Below the pieces are notes generated by a model that saw only the letters and a list, made by a program, of their open reading frames with translations, did no database searches and was not told the origin of the DNA. A stretch of 64,000 nucleotides of DNA from Carya illinoinensis (Eukaryota; Streptophyta; Magnoliopsida; Fagales; Juglandaceae), in NCBI RefSeq assembly GCF_018687715.1, contig NC_056758.1, positions 13,097,001-13,161,000 of the forward strand, given 5' to 3'. Every line of letters starts with the position of its first letter. The first letter of the stretch is position 1. Position numbers and translations under genes: made by a program. Below are positions 36,111 to 45,479 of the stretch, piece after piece.

Positions 36111-39100
36111 CTAATGACATTTTTTTTAATATTTATGTAATTATATTGTAATATATTTAATATATATACATATAGTATTATATATATATTAGTAATATGC
36201 TAATACTATTAGTCTATTAGTAATAATACTATAACTAATAAATATATGTAATAATAACTATACTATAACTAATAACTATATGTAATAATAGTAATAGTGA
36301 TAACTATATATTTATATAATATGCTAATATTTAATGACATTTTTTTTAATATTTATGTAATTATATTGTAATATATTTAATATATATACATATAGTATAC
36401 TATTATATATATTAGTAATATGCTAATACTATTATATAAATAATATATATAAATAATATTTTTTTTTTCTATTCGGTCCGGTCCGGTCCGGTCCGGGGTG
36501 AAAAACTCCCGGACCGGGACCGGACCGAATCTTTTCGGTCCCTTAAAAATGGGACCGGACCGGACCGGACCCAATTCGGTCCGGTCCGGTCCGGTCCAAA
36601 TAGTGCCGGTCCGGTCGGTTTTGCCGGTCCGGACCGGCCGATGCTCACCCCTAAATACCATAGTCAATCGAATAGCTAATACCTTCGAAAGGATTTTGTA
36701 CATTCTACTCACCAAGCTAATAGGACGAAAGTCCTTAATCTCCACCACCCCAGGCTTCTTTGGGATAAGAGTTATGAAAGCTACATTTAGGCTTCTTTCA
36801 AAAATACCTCGTTCATAAAACTCTTGGAAGAAGCTCATGATGTCGTCTTTAACTACCTCCCAACATGCCTTAAAGAAGGCCATAGTGATCCCATAAGGAC
36901 CTGAACCTTTGTCAGTGGCCATACTTCTCACCACCTTGTGAATCTCCACCTCCTCGAAAGGCCTCTCTAGTCAACTTGCTTCTTGCTGATCGATTGACCC
37001 AAAAACAAGGCCATCCAAACAAGGTCTGCAAGAAAATTTTTCTGAAAGTAGTTGTGTATGGTAGTTGGTAATATGATCCTTGATCTTAGATGGATTTGAC
37101 GTAATCTTCTCATCTGCCAACAAGGACTCCATGTTATTGTGTCTTCCATGCGAATTAGCCATGCGATGGATGAACTTGGTGCATTTATCCCATTCTTTTA
37201 GCCATAAAGCCCTTGATTTTTGTATCCATGAGATCTCTTCCATTAAATCCATCATTTCAATATCCGAGGTGACTTGCTTTTTGCCAGCCTTTTCTTCTTT
37301 TGAAGCCCCCTCTCCTCCTCCACCTCCTCCAAACCTTGTAATTCGTTGAGGAGGGACTTCTTTTGGTGTTCCACATTCCCAAACATTTGCTCATTCCACT
37401 TCTTCAAGTCCTCCTTGAGAGCCATTAACTTACAAGCCAGCACATAACTCGGGTTGCCTTGTATGAGATAGGAAGACCACCATTGTCTAACTCACTCAAT
37501 GAAGCCCTTCAGATTTCAGCCACACGTTCTTAAACTTGAAATATCTTTTACCTCCCTATATGCCTCCACGATCAATGAGAATGGGGAAGTGATTTGAACA
37601 TAACCTTGGAAGCCGTTTTTCGATTAGATCTGGAAAATGTGCTTCCCAATCAAGCGAAATGAGGAATCTATCAAGTCTTGACCGAGTGGGATGTTCTCTA
37701 TTACTGGACCATGTGAATGTGCCACTCACTGGAGGAATGTCCAAAAGATCTTGCTCATAAATAAAGTCTGAAAAATTTGTCATTGCTAAGCTAGAGCTAG
37801 GACCTCCTAGTCGTTTGCTTGGGAAGTGAGTGACGTTAAAATCTCCCCCAATGCACCAAGGAAGGCTCCATAATCTACAAAGACCGGCCAATTCATCCCA
37901 CATGCCTCTTCTCTCAGTATTGGTATTGGGACCATAAACACTGGCAAAGGACCATTGATACTTGTGAAATCTTCAACATTTGTGAAAGAAGTAGCCACCG
38001 TATATTCCCCCACATACTAGACAGCAAATACGACCACCCCACATGACAACAATTCCATAAACTCCGTATGATTTTATGGGAGATGAGTGCCAATTTTGTC
38101 TCTTGTAAACACACACATCCACTCTCCAACTATGAAGCTGGTTTCGTACTTTGGTGCGCTTCTCTAATTTGTTCAACCCCCTTACATTCCATGAGACTAT
38201 TTTGAGCTTCATAAAACCACCGATTTTGCCCTACCCTTCGTCCCACCATGACTCGCACTTCCTTCATAATTGACCGAACAAGTAAGTTGCTTTAATTCCC
38301 TTTCCCTTTTCTTGGCTGACTGGATCTTCATAGTTGCATTGGACTGCCCAGCTTTGATGGCAGCAAGTAAGGCCAAGAACTGATCGTCATAACCGATACA
38401 TGGGGAGTTGAAAAAGGTTATGGGTCCTGCGTGTAAAGAGCTTTTGAGTAGAAAAAGGTTGTGGGTCTCACATGTAAAGAGGTTTTGAGTTGAGATGAGT
38501 TTACTGATTTGAGAGTTGGGTATTTGGATGTTAAACTCAGCTTAAAATTAGACTCAGTTCAATCTAACTTCCAACGGAGCCTTAGAAGAATACATATGAA
38601 TCATCTCTGGATGTCCAAACTGTCACAGCAACAACTGCATCTCTGGATGTATTTGGCATAAATATTGTTTAATCCATTTTAACATGGCACAGCCTACTGA
38701 AACTAACACTCGTATTTGTATAAATCCCATTTAGAAGAATAGATATGAATCATCTTTTGCATATACAGTGATTACATTGGCCTTTGGGAATATCTAATAC
38801 ATTCTGCAGATAGATGATTATGCATCATTTTTTATTCAAATAAAGACCTGTGCCGTGGATTTTTGTGGTTATTTGCAGTCTTTTCAGTTCGTATAATCCT
38901 AGTATGTTGATGTCAACAGCATATTACCGAACAGATCTATACCAACGTCATTTAGAAGAGGTATGGAAATTCTAGACTTATTTATATTGCTATTGATCTT
39001 TTAATTTTACAATGTGTTGAAGTTGCTGCTTCCTAATTATCTGTGATGTAATTAGAATCACATTACACTACCCTTTATTAAAACTCCTTTATGTAAAAAA

Positions 39101-40119
39101 AAAGAAAAAAAAGAAAAAAAAATTGAACTAACATAACCCATAGCTGGCTTTCCACAAGTCTTTGCTGCCTGTGGAATAAAAAAAAAAAAAAAAGAATTCC
39201 TGACTCCTTTATGGAAAAATAATCTGTCCCTGAAATTGCTTTCTGTGTTGCAATTAGGAAGCAGTTGCTGGACTTTTATTTCTGACTTCAATGGAACTTG
39301 AAGTCTCCTAGAATTTAATATTCTTTTGGGTATTTTGTATGATGTTCTGTTATATTGAATTTAATTCTCAAAAGGCTGTCAGATTTTTCTTTTAATCCTC
39401 ATCTTGTTAATGTGATGTACTATTGAGAGCATTGTCATTTTCACAAAATGAAATCATCAAAATGCCTTCCATGGGCTGAATTATATAGGAGGGCTTAGGT
39501 TATTTTCTGGTTTAGCCATAAAAAACTGATTTTGCGTATTTCAGTTTAAGTATATGTTAAGCTTGAAGCAACTCTACCATTTCACATCGTGTATTCCTCA
39601 AGATTAAAGCAACATCTAAAAATTTGCATCTTTGTATTGCTATTTTGAATGGTTTTCTTTTTTTATTTGGTCAGCTCAAAATAAAGTTTCAGTATCTCTG
39701 TCATATCTCTAGGTACCTGTGACAAACTTCTTTGGCTCAGTCATGGAAATGATACATACCGATTCAGCTTATAGTCTTCTGTCAAGAAAGGAGTCTTTCA
39801 GGGTTGAAATCAAGATGTCTGCAGATAAATCAGTCCCTGACAAGAAAAGATTAATGGATAATCCCAGTGATTTGGATCAAATTAGCGAATTAAACATAGA
39901 GGTAAAGCTTATTGTGTAGCCTTACTTTTGACTTTAATTATACAATTGTAGTAAAGAGGGAAGGTACATGTGGTGCAGGATCAACATGGCGCTTTAAAAC
40001 GTATATGGAGTACTATACAAAAAGAGATGGAAAAAGTCGAAGATGTTGATGCCTTTGTGAGCTATGGCTTAGTACTAATAGTTCCATTGTTGGCTGTTTC
40101 CATGTGGCTAACATGGTGA
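28299..40119 (+). CDS. GPI8: GPI-anchor transamidase catalytic subunit (GPI8/PIG-K), 10 coding exons
   Basis: Exons: 28299-28459, 30179-30220, 30336-30480, 31783-32012, 32363-32420, 33772-33849, 33996-34084, 38879-38960, 39713-39901, 39979-40119. All introns are GT-AG and the joined frame gives 404 residues. The protein is the C13-family cysteine protease of the ER GPI transamidase: it cuts the C-terminal signal of precursors and links them to the GPI anchor. Seen: a signal peptide (residues 1 to about 31), [36 protein letters not shown] with catalytic His162, MVDTCQA with catalytic Cys204, [11 protein letters not shown], and a C-terminal membrane segment (about 386-402). In-frame ATGs at 28299 and 28311 both leave a signal peptide; the first was chosen. 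Length and motifs match the plant family. No neighbour is functionally linked. Confidence 0.96.
28607..28729 (-). mobile_element. short retroelement tail in GPI8 intron 1
   Basis: The left edge is T-rich, followed by GGTAATCAAGATGTTTTTATT and AGGCATAGCCAAGTACAC. TGTATTTTCTTAT at 28594-28606 and TGTATTTTTCTTAT at 28730-28743 look like a target duplication. This resembles the 3' end of a plant LINE or LINE-mobilised SINE read on the minus strand. The rest of intron 1 shows nothing notable. Confidence 0.6.
34754..34838 (+). repeat. left copy of a direct duplication flanking the LINE in GPI8 intron 7
   Basis: CCAAACTGTCACAGCAACAA through TTTTAACATGGCACAGCCTA and AACTAACA recurs at 38615-38708 with a few base changes and one gap of about 10 bases. 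The two copies bracket the LINE fragment and an adjoining MITE piece. Confidence 0.9.
34842..38375 (-). mobile_element. LINE (L1-type) fragment in GPI8 intron 7, carrying a hAT MITE
   Basis: On the minus strand it runs from the end of ORF1 through the ORF2 endonuclease and most of the reverse transcriptase, then stops without the zinc-finger/RNase H end, 3' UTR or poly-A. It is therefore truncated at both ends. It is opposite in orientation to GPI8 and adds most of the 4.8 kb of intron 7. The hAT MITE at 35897-36653 splits its RT. Confidence 0.88.
35897..36653. mobile_element. hAT MITE with GGTCCGG subterminal arrays
   Basis: The left end TAGGGGTGAGTTCGGTCCGG and right end, in reverse TAGGGGTGAGCATCGGCCGG, are inverted repeats. 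A perfect 8-base duplication AATACCAT lies at 35889-35896 and 36654-36661. Both subterminal regions (35907-36062 and 36474-36640) are arrays of CGGTCCGGTCCGG in both orientations. The core has poly-T and an A/T-rich segment of about 100 bases present twice (about 36109-36205 and 36329-36435). No coding capacity. Its 8-base end is the same as that of the 4.4 kb hAT element at 1959-6387. Confidence 0.93.
38372..38585. mobile_element. MITE fragment, family 2-like
   Basis: Contains AAAAAGGTTGTGGGTCTCACA, TTGAGATGAGTTTACTG and TTGGATGTTAAACTCAG, ending near CCAACGGAGCCTTAG. The AAAGGTTATGGGTCC/AAAGGTTGTGGGTCT words are repeated. It lies between the LINE and the right copy of the flanking duplication. 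Confidence 0.6.
38615..38708 (+). repeat. right copy of the direct duplication flanking the LINE
   Basis: Matches 34754-34838. AGAAGAATACATATGAATCATCT just before it (38583-38606) is also found just after it (38731-38754), so the right side contains a second, shorter duplication. Confidence 0.88.
39094..39202. mobile_element. 109-base insertion in GPI8 intron 8
   Basis: ACTCCTTTATG stands on both sides (39083-39093 and 39203-39213), as a target duplication would. The insert is A-rich at both edges, with a short unique centre. Type not determined; a small retroposon is likely. Confidence 0.6.
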
Positions 40120-40450
40120 AACTTTGAGGCAACATATAATCTGTCTTTCTCCAGAGTCCAGACCTTTATCCCCTGCCCAATGACCTTTCAATTTACATTT
40201 GATTCCCTTGTATGCTAGAGGCTAAGAAGGGAAAATGTGGTCAGACCTTGTTCGAAGCCGATCCAGCATTCGAAAATATATTCAAGTGAGTAGTTTTTGA
40301 AGTGATTAGAGGACATAAGTTGCAATATTCGAGGAATTTTGTCCACACATAAGACTTAACAAATACACCCACTGGCCCCTTAAAAGACCCTAATACACCA
40401 GTTTAAAAGAGAGAAACCAAGTACTATGTTTGGGTGTATTTGGTGCTACA
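40120..40450 (+). other. GPI8 3' untranslated region and flank
   Basis: Directly follows the stop codon at 40117-40119. No clear AATAAA signal is seen in the first 300 bases, so the polyadenylation site is not placed. Confidence 0.5.
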
Positions 40451-41880
40451 TCCACACTGCAACTAGTACAGTATTTTATCTTCTATTTTAGCTTGCCCAA
40501 TTCTAGCATGGAAAACGCTATATGCAATTGTTTTGGCGCACCCCTTGCGCACGAAACATGGTGTGGCTGTGTTTTTCCGATTTGAAACCTGCGACTTCTC
40601 TCCCCTTCTCTTCTCTGACATTGATGATACCCCTTGCACCTTTTTCTCTGTTTCCTGCAAATTTTCAGCACATCCCATGTTCATTGCAGACAATTCTCAA
40701 GACCCTTCTCTTTCTTCCAGAAAAGTGCCTTCTACCCTTCCGTATTTTCTGTTTTGGCTCTCTAGACTCTAGTCTATAAGAATTCATGCCCAACCAAAAA
40801 TTTTCCTGCACGAGTTGATCTATAATTTTGCAAAGAAGAGAGTACATTTTTTAATATCAGTCTTGAGTCCTCTTCTTGGTTGGTGAGTACCTGTGTTCCC
40901 CATCCCCCCAAGCTGTAGACAACTATTACTACCAGTTGTTGGAACCCAAATATTTAATTCGTGTATTGTTGGGGTTCTATCATTAAGGTTTTTATTTTGG
41001 TTTAGTACTAAAAGTTCAGACCTTCCAAATCTGCATCTCTAACCATTTAGGGTGTGAAATTTTTTCAGTTTTGATTTTCCATGGTAAACACTGTTTGTGA
41101 AATGGATTCCATCTGGGTCTGAATTATAATCCCAGTTTGCCTACTCTGCAAGCAATCAAAGTACGCTGATTCAATTCCTTGTCTCAAACCAGGGTATTGG
41201 GAGAAATGTTGTAGGTATCTAAAGTGTAACACTTTCTACAAGATTTTTGTGTTCAGATCTGAAATATTTAAGATTTGTATTGAAGGCCCCGAACGTGGCC
41301 AATCTTGTTCCCGGTGTCCTCCTCAGGCTTCTGCAGCACATGAACACATGTATAAAGGTTGCCGAAGGGCACAGGGCATTGCTATTGCAAGTTGTGAGCA
41401 TTGTTCTGGCGCTTGCAGGCGGTGAGTTGTTCCCAAACAAAGGCTTTTTTATCTCAAGTTTTCGGATTCCTCTCATGCCACTTATGAATCTCTCCTTGAT
41501 AAGCATGATGATCTGATTCTTAGTGACAAGATCCAACTGGGTCAGTTTATTCATGTTGAGCGTGGCTGATTCGGAGATTGGAGAAGAAGAGAAGAAGGGG
41601 AGAGGGCATAGCTCTGCTCTCATATTCTGCGTGGGAGAAGAGAAAAAGGGGAGATGATTTCGCAGAGGAAGATCAAGAAGGGGAAAACGCTGGTTTCGAA
41701 ATGCCAAAATGCAGTGTTTAATATTGTCACCTTATGTTTCGTGCGCAAAGATGCCCCAAAAACGATTGCATACGACGTTTTCCTTCTAGCATCCCCGTCT
41801 ATGATGATTCGAACTTTAGAGGTGCAAAACCCAACCTTTTGTTGATTCAGAGTGATCAGCTGCACGCTTGCCCCATAGAA
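40450..41880. mobile_element. Pack-MULE-like element with long inverted arms around a captured gene fragment
   Basis: The left arm near 40508-40600 (GGAAAACGCTATATGCAATT; TTGCGCACGAAACAT; TTTGAAACC) is repeated in inverse orientation at about 41690-41800 (GGAAAACGTCGTATGCAATC; TTGCGCACGAAACATA; TTTCGAAACC). The arms are diverged, so the exact ends and a 9-base target duplication could not be fixed. Between them lies a DUF936 gene fragment. Long inverted arms around a host fragment is the Pack-MULE plan; a foldback element would be the alternative. It sits just downstream of GPI8. Confidence 0.65.
41288..41568 (+). pseudogene. DUF936-family gene fragment with one frameshift
   Basis: The first frame reads [19 protein letters not shown], then [20 protein letters not shown] and [12 protein letters not shown]. 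After a one-base shift near 41450 the translation continues [34 protein letters not shown] and HVERG, then a stop. From memory of the family, plant DUF936 proteins begin with [58 protein letters not shown] and [20 protein letters not shown]. The match covers only the N-terminal 90 or so residues; the rest of the protein is absent. Function of the family is not settled. As it lies between inverted arms, it is most likely a captured piece. Confidence 0.87.
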
Positions 41881-42041
41881 CCTATCCTAAGTCCATTATG
41901 CTCTTTTGGGGGGCAACTGAGTTCCTATTGGTGTTCAAAATTTACGCGTTCAGGTTGTTGCTTGCTCTTCGTCAGTTGCTGCTTCAATTCTATAGCAGTT
42001 TCCTAGTTTTTTTATAAGTTCTCCTCAATCTGAAACCAACA
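41881..42041. other. no recognised feature
   Basis: Short flank between the inverted-arm element and the LTR element. It contains the 5-base target site CAACA at its right edge (42037-42041). Confidence 0.5.
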
Positions 42042-42425
42042 TGTAACAAAGCAAGTAATGTGGGCCCAATCCAAGCCATGGACTGCATTTATCCTTTTAT
42101 CATTTTACTTCTTTTAACCCTTGTGTGTTAGGCCTTAGACTATTTTACTGGACCTTTGGGTTGTAATAGTTAATGGGCTTAGGCCCTTAGTGTAGTTATC
42201 ATTTCAATTGTATTATGTTATTAGTATAGGCCGTATGTGGGTGGAAATCTATAGACTATATGTAAGAAGGAAGAGCTCTACGGAAAGATATCGAGAATCA
42301 TTAATGAAAATATTTTCAGTTCTCTTTTCTCTTTGAGGATAGGTTAACCTCAAATATGACCAATTTTCTTACATTTTCTCTCATTTTTTCAAGTAATCCA
42401 AACACTACCTATTAGGTGTGTTACA
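42042..42425 (+). repeat. left LTR of the 42042-45474 element
   Basis: TGTAACAAAGCAAGTAATG to ATTAGGTGTGTTACA. A direct copy lies at 45091-45474. Confidence 0.95.
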
Positions 42426-42427
42426 AG

Positions 42428-42441
42428 TGGTATCCAGAGCC
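42428..42441 (+). other. primer binding site
   Basis: TGGTATCCAGAGCC, the Met-tRNA-type primer site with one inserted C, two bases after the left LTR. Confidence 0.9.
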
Positions 42442-42472
42442 AGTCTTTCCTTGGCAGCTACTTCATCAATCC

Positions 42473-43210
42473 ATGAAAATGGAAGAAATTATCTCATCAT
42501 TACTTAACATTAAAGAGATGATTGAGCAATCGCAACAACATTTTGAAGTTATTTCACAAACATTCAAAGATATGGAGAACAACCTTGAAGACTTCAGAAA
42601 TAACTTCAATGAAGAATTCTCAAATCTGGAAAACCAACTCTATGCTCTGCAAGAAGAGGAAAAATACACAGCACCAATGGGAGAAAAAGAGGTGGTCAAT
42701 TCTGCTCACCTTACTCTTTCTCATATTGCCATAAATCCTATTAGAAACCAAACACCATTTCCTGCATTCTCAGATCTTCCTCTCAGAAATTATTTTCTCT
42801 TTCCCTCGTATCTGTCAATCGTCCCTAGCAACAAACACTCACTAACGGTAAGAAGAGAAGGCCTAGCCATCAGATGGAAGTTTGATCCCGGTGGGCGTGT
42901 CGATTTCTTGCCCTCACCACAAAAACCCATCCTAAGAATACAGTTTTCCCCTCCATTTTCAAACATTATCAACAAATCATTTTCACTTTTTGGTTTGCCC
43001 CTCATTTCCCTTCCGGCACCCTTGTTTCTTGTCATTTCCCCCAATCATTCAACCTACCTCTCGCCTAGCACTTCCCCATCAATTCAGTCACATATCAGAG
43101 ACCCCAACATCCCAAAAAATCTCATTCCATCTTCAACACACTCCATTCTCAACCTCCATCATCGCCGATTCCAAGTGTTGCGAAGGAGGTGGTCCACACT
43201 GCCATTGTAG
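42473..43210 (+). pseudogene. gag-like coiled-coil frame joined to low-complexity sequence
   Basis: The ATG at 42473 is 31 bases past the primer site. Residues 1 to about 75 are Glu/Gln/Asn-rich with heptad spacing (MEEIISSLLNIKEMIEQSQQ; FKDMENNLEDFRNNFNEEFS), as in the N-terminus of gypsy gag. From about residue 80 on the sequence is Pro/Ser/Phe-rich (NPIRNQTPFPAFSDLP; PHSTYLSP-like) and continues to a stop at 43210. No capsid or zinc-knuckle domain is seen. The start of the Pro/Ser-rich part may be the start of captured DNA. Confidence 0.55.
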
Positions 43211-44157
43211 GAGCTATGAGCTACCTGAAGTTGCTCGAAACACTGGACAACCTCGCTAGGATTTTTGTAACTGGTAGTAGTAGCAGTGTCTACCGAGAAA
43301 TTCCCTTCCACTTGGTAATTCCCATAGTCAACAAGCTACAGGACACCTTTGTGCAGCCCGGGAGCCAAAGCAACGGCAAGTGCTGTGACCGTGATTTCCA
43401 ACTCAGGGGATGGGAAAGCTCCACTGGAAGATCTCTTGTGCTGCAGTTGAGGCTGACGAAGAGGAAGCCAAACGAGATCTATGGCCAAAGTGTTCTAAGT
43501 TGGGCCAACATAGGTTCTAACAATGTAAGTAATTCAAGGTCATGGTTCCCTTTTGAAGGATCAGTCTAGGCCACAAGCACCGCATGGAAAGGGAATAAAG
43601 CTTTGGTAGTTGAAGTGATTGAGATACTGAGAGTGATTCTGAGGGATGAGAGGGTTGCAGAAGACCCCAACACTATCGTCCACTTCCATGTTGCAAATTT
43701 GAGAGGTTTGATCGTTTACAGACTATTCAGAGGCTTCTTCGGCGATGACAATATTCTTGGTAATTGCGGTGAGGTACAGAGGAGAAGCTCCATGAATATG
43801 TTGGTACCTATTTCTATTTCAAATCTCAAGTGGTATATCCATGAATATTATAGGTTGGTTGAGAAAATTTGTCAAGATTATTTTACCAACGTTGGAAAGA
43901 CTTTAGAGAAATTTGAAGTAATTGGTGTTTCTCTTGTAATCTCTAGTAGTAAAGAGTGGAAAAATTTTAGGTGCTTGCAAATGCTAGTAGGCAGGGATAG
44001 TGCACCTCAGTTGCTCGATGAAATGTCATTTAGGGGTATGCTTGGGTGGTATGAGATAAATCTACTAAAACTTGAAGAATATCATTTGATAGAAGAATAT
44101 GGCTTGTGGCCCTTTGATAGAGGAAAGAGAAAGGAGATTGGGGGAAATCATTGTTGA
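43147..44157 (+). pseudogene. unrecognised coding-like cargo, first part
   Basis: Two long frames follow one another. The first (to a stop at 43567-43569) includes EVVHTAIVGAMSYLKLLET, LDNLARIFVTGSSSSVYREI, PFHLVIPIVNKLQDTFV and RGWESSTGRSLVLQLRLTK. The second (about 43585-44157) includes VVEVIEILRVILRDERVAED, NTIVHFHVANLRGLIVYRLF, WYIHEYYRLVEKICQDYF and LLDEMSFRGMLGWYEINLL. The composition is that of a soluble, ordered protein, not a retroelement protein. I do not recognise the family. A single stop and small frame changes separate the parts, so the ancestral frame was long. Confidence 0.55.
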
Positions 44158-44163
44158 AACAAA

Positions 44164-44978
44164 ACTTTGAATAATGTTTTTCACCTTTTTTATTTGTATT
44201 CTGATCTTAAAGAGAATGGTGAAATACATGTTAATTTGGATGAGGGTGATAAGAATGCTCCTAGATCTAATTATGGGAATTCAATATTCTTTGGGACTTT
44301 TGATGGCCTACAAGGAATGATGGCCATGACTAAAGTGCAATGTGGTCGGTTTGGAAAAGTGGTTAATGAACAAGGTGCTAAGCATCTTATTACAATTGTT
44401 TTAGGCGACAAAGATCAGTGTATTGCAGACAATTATTTTACAATTTTATTGCTGGGAGGGAACAATTGTGGCCTGAGTTAGATAAGTTGCTCCGAGATGT
44501 AGATGACGCAAATACTATATCTACCCCATACGCAGCTATATATAGAATAGAGATTCATGATGCTAATGTAGCCATTCAAAAAGAGCTTCACAAACTTGAA
44601 TTCGCTCAATCCTGCATACATTTGGAGTTTGATATTTTTGGGACTAGTATTCATTGGGTTTAGCAAAAAGTGAAGGTACTTGCAAGAGAGTATGCTGTAG
44701 TTTATAAGAGCCTTACTAATATTTGGGAAGATTACTTGGCTATGAAACCATTCTTAGTTGAAGGTCAGTTCAAGCTGTATGTTGTTCTTCGCTTCTTTAC
44801 CAAGATCTTGGAGGGTAAGAAGCTAGTCACAGCTGCGAGAAAGCATAGCCCCACCTTGAAGACAAGGTGCTTGAAAGAGGAGGATTTATCACACGTCTGT
44901 AAATGGGACAATAGGGACCAAAGTCATAGTGGGCTTGGGTTATATAATTGCAAGATTCTTGTTGAAGTAGGGCCATGA
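44164..44978 (+). pseudogene. unrecognised coding-like cargo, second part
   Basis: Directly follows the stop at 44155-44157. Pieces: [60 protein letters not shown]; a frame change near 44450; [40 protein letters not shown]; a stop at 44661-44663; then VLAREYAVVYKSLTNIWEDY, AMKPFLVEGQFKLYVVLRFF. In another frame near 44857 the bases encode LEDKVLERG, a gypsy pol C-terminal word. Family not recognised. Confidence 0.5.
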
Positions 44979-45090
44979 CCCATTTACTTGCTGGCAATTT
45001 GGCCTTTCGACCTTTTGTTTGAGTTTGTTACAATGACTCATAGACGTTGCTTCCAACCTTGAGGACAAAGTTCTTTAAAGGAGACGGCAA

Positions 45091-45474
45091 TGTGACAAAG
45101 CAAGTAATGTGGGCCCAATCCAAGCCATTGACTGCATTTATCCTTTTATCATTTTACTTCTTTTAACCCTTGTGTGTTAGGCCTTAGACTATTTTACTGG
45201 ACCTTTTGGTTGTAATAGTTAATGGACTTAGGCCCTTAGTGTAATTATCATTTTAATTATATTATGTTATTAGTATAGGCCTATAGGTGGGTGGAAATCT
45301 AGATACTATATGTAAGAAGCAAGAGCTCTACGGAAAGGTATCGAGAATCATTAATGAAAATATTTTCCAGTTCTCTTCTCTTGGAGGCTATGTCAACCTC
45401 AAATCTAACCAATTTTCTTACATTTTCTCTCATATTTCCAAGTAATCCAAACACTACCTATTAGATGTGTTACA
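45091..45474 (+). repeat. right LTR of the 42042-45474 element
   Basis: TGTGACAAAGCAAGTAATG to ATTAGATGTGTTACA. It differs from the left LTR by about two dozen scattered changes. Confidence 0.95.
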
Positions 45475-45479
45475 CAACA

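Larger units (their letters stand above)
34842..38377 (-). pseudogene. LINE ORF1 end plus ORF2 (endonuclease and reverse transcriptase), broken
   Basis: From 38377 downwards the minus strand has an ORF1 tail ([17 protein letters not shown]). ORF2 starts [16 protein letters not shown] at 38212, with [14 protein letters not shown] near 37810-37850, [19 protein letters not shown] near 37645-37715, and RT pieces [12 protein letters not shown] near 36895-36925 and [17 protein letters not shown] near 36690-36740. Beyond the MITE come [19 protein letters not shown] (about 35815-35870), [14 protein letters not shown] near 35560-35610 and [10 protein letters not shown] near 35410-35430. The catalytic FADD motif is FSND, so the first Asp is lost. 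[20 protein letters not shown] near 35110-35170 marks the RT thumb region. Multiple frameshifts are present. Confidence 0.85.
42042..45474 (+). mobile_element. complete short LTR element with unrecognised coding-like cargo
   Basis: Two 384-base LTRs (42042-42425 and 45091-45474), roughly 93 percent alike by eye, start TGT and end TGTGTTACA. A perfect 5-base duplication CAACA lies at 42037-42041 and 45475-45479. The primer site TGGTATCCAGAGCC (42428-42441) follows the left LTR and a purine tract AAAGGAGACGG precedes the right one. The 2.66 kb interior has no protease, integrase or reverse transcriptase. It opens with a coiled-coil, gag-like frame. Near its 3' end the bases encode a LEDKV-type word twice (about 44857 and 45055), as at the C-terminus of plant gypsy pol. 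The middle is coding-like sequence I do not recognise. I read it as a non-autonomous gypsy-derived element. Confidence 0.88.

Noticed and set aside
35896..36140. Arg/Gly/Pro-rich open frames in both strands
   Set aside because: They translate the GGTCCGG array of the MITE, and there is no codon structure.
42416..43210. 264-residue frame as a host gene
   Set aside because: It begins inside the LTR and continues from the primer site, so it is part of the LTR element.
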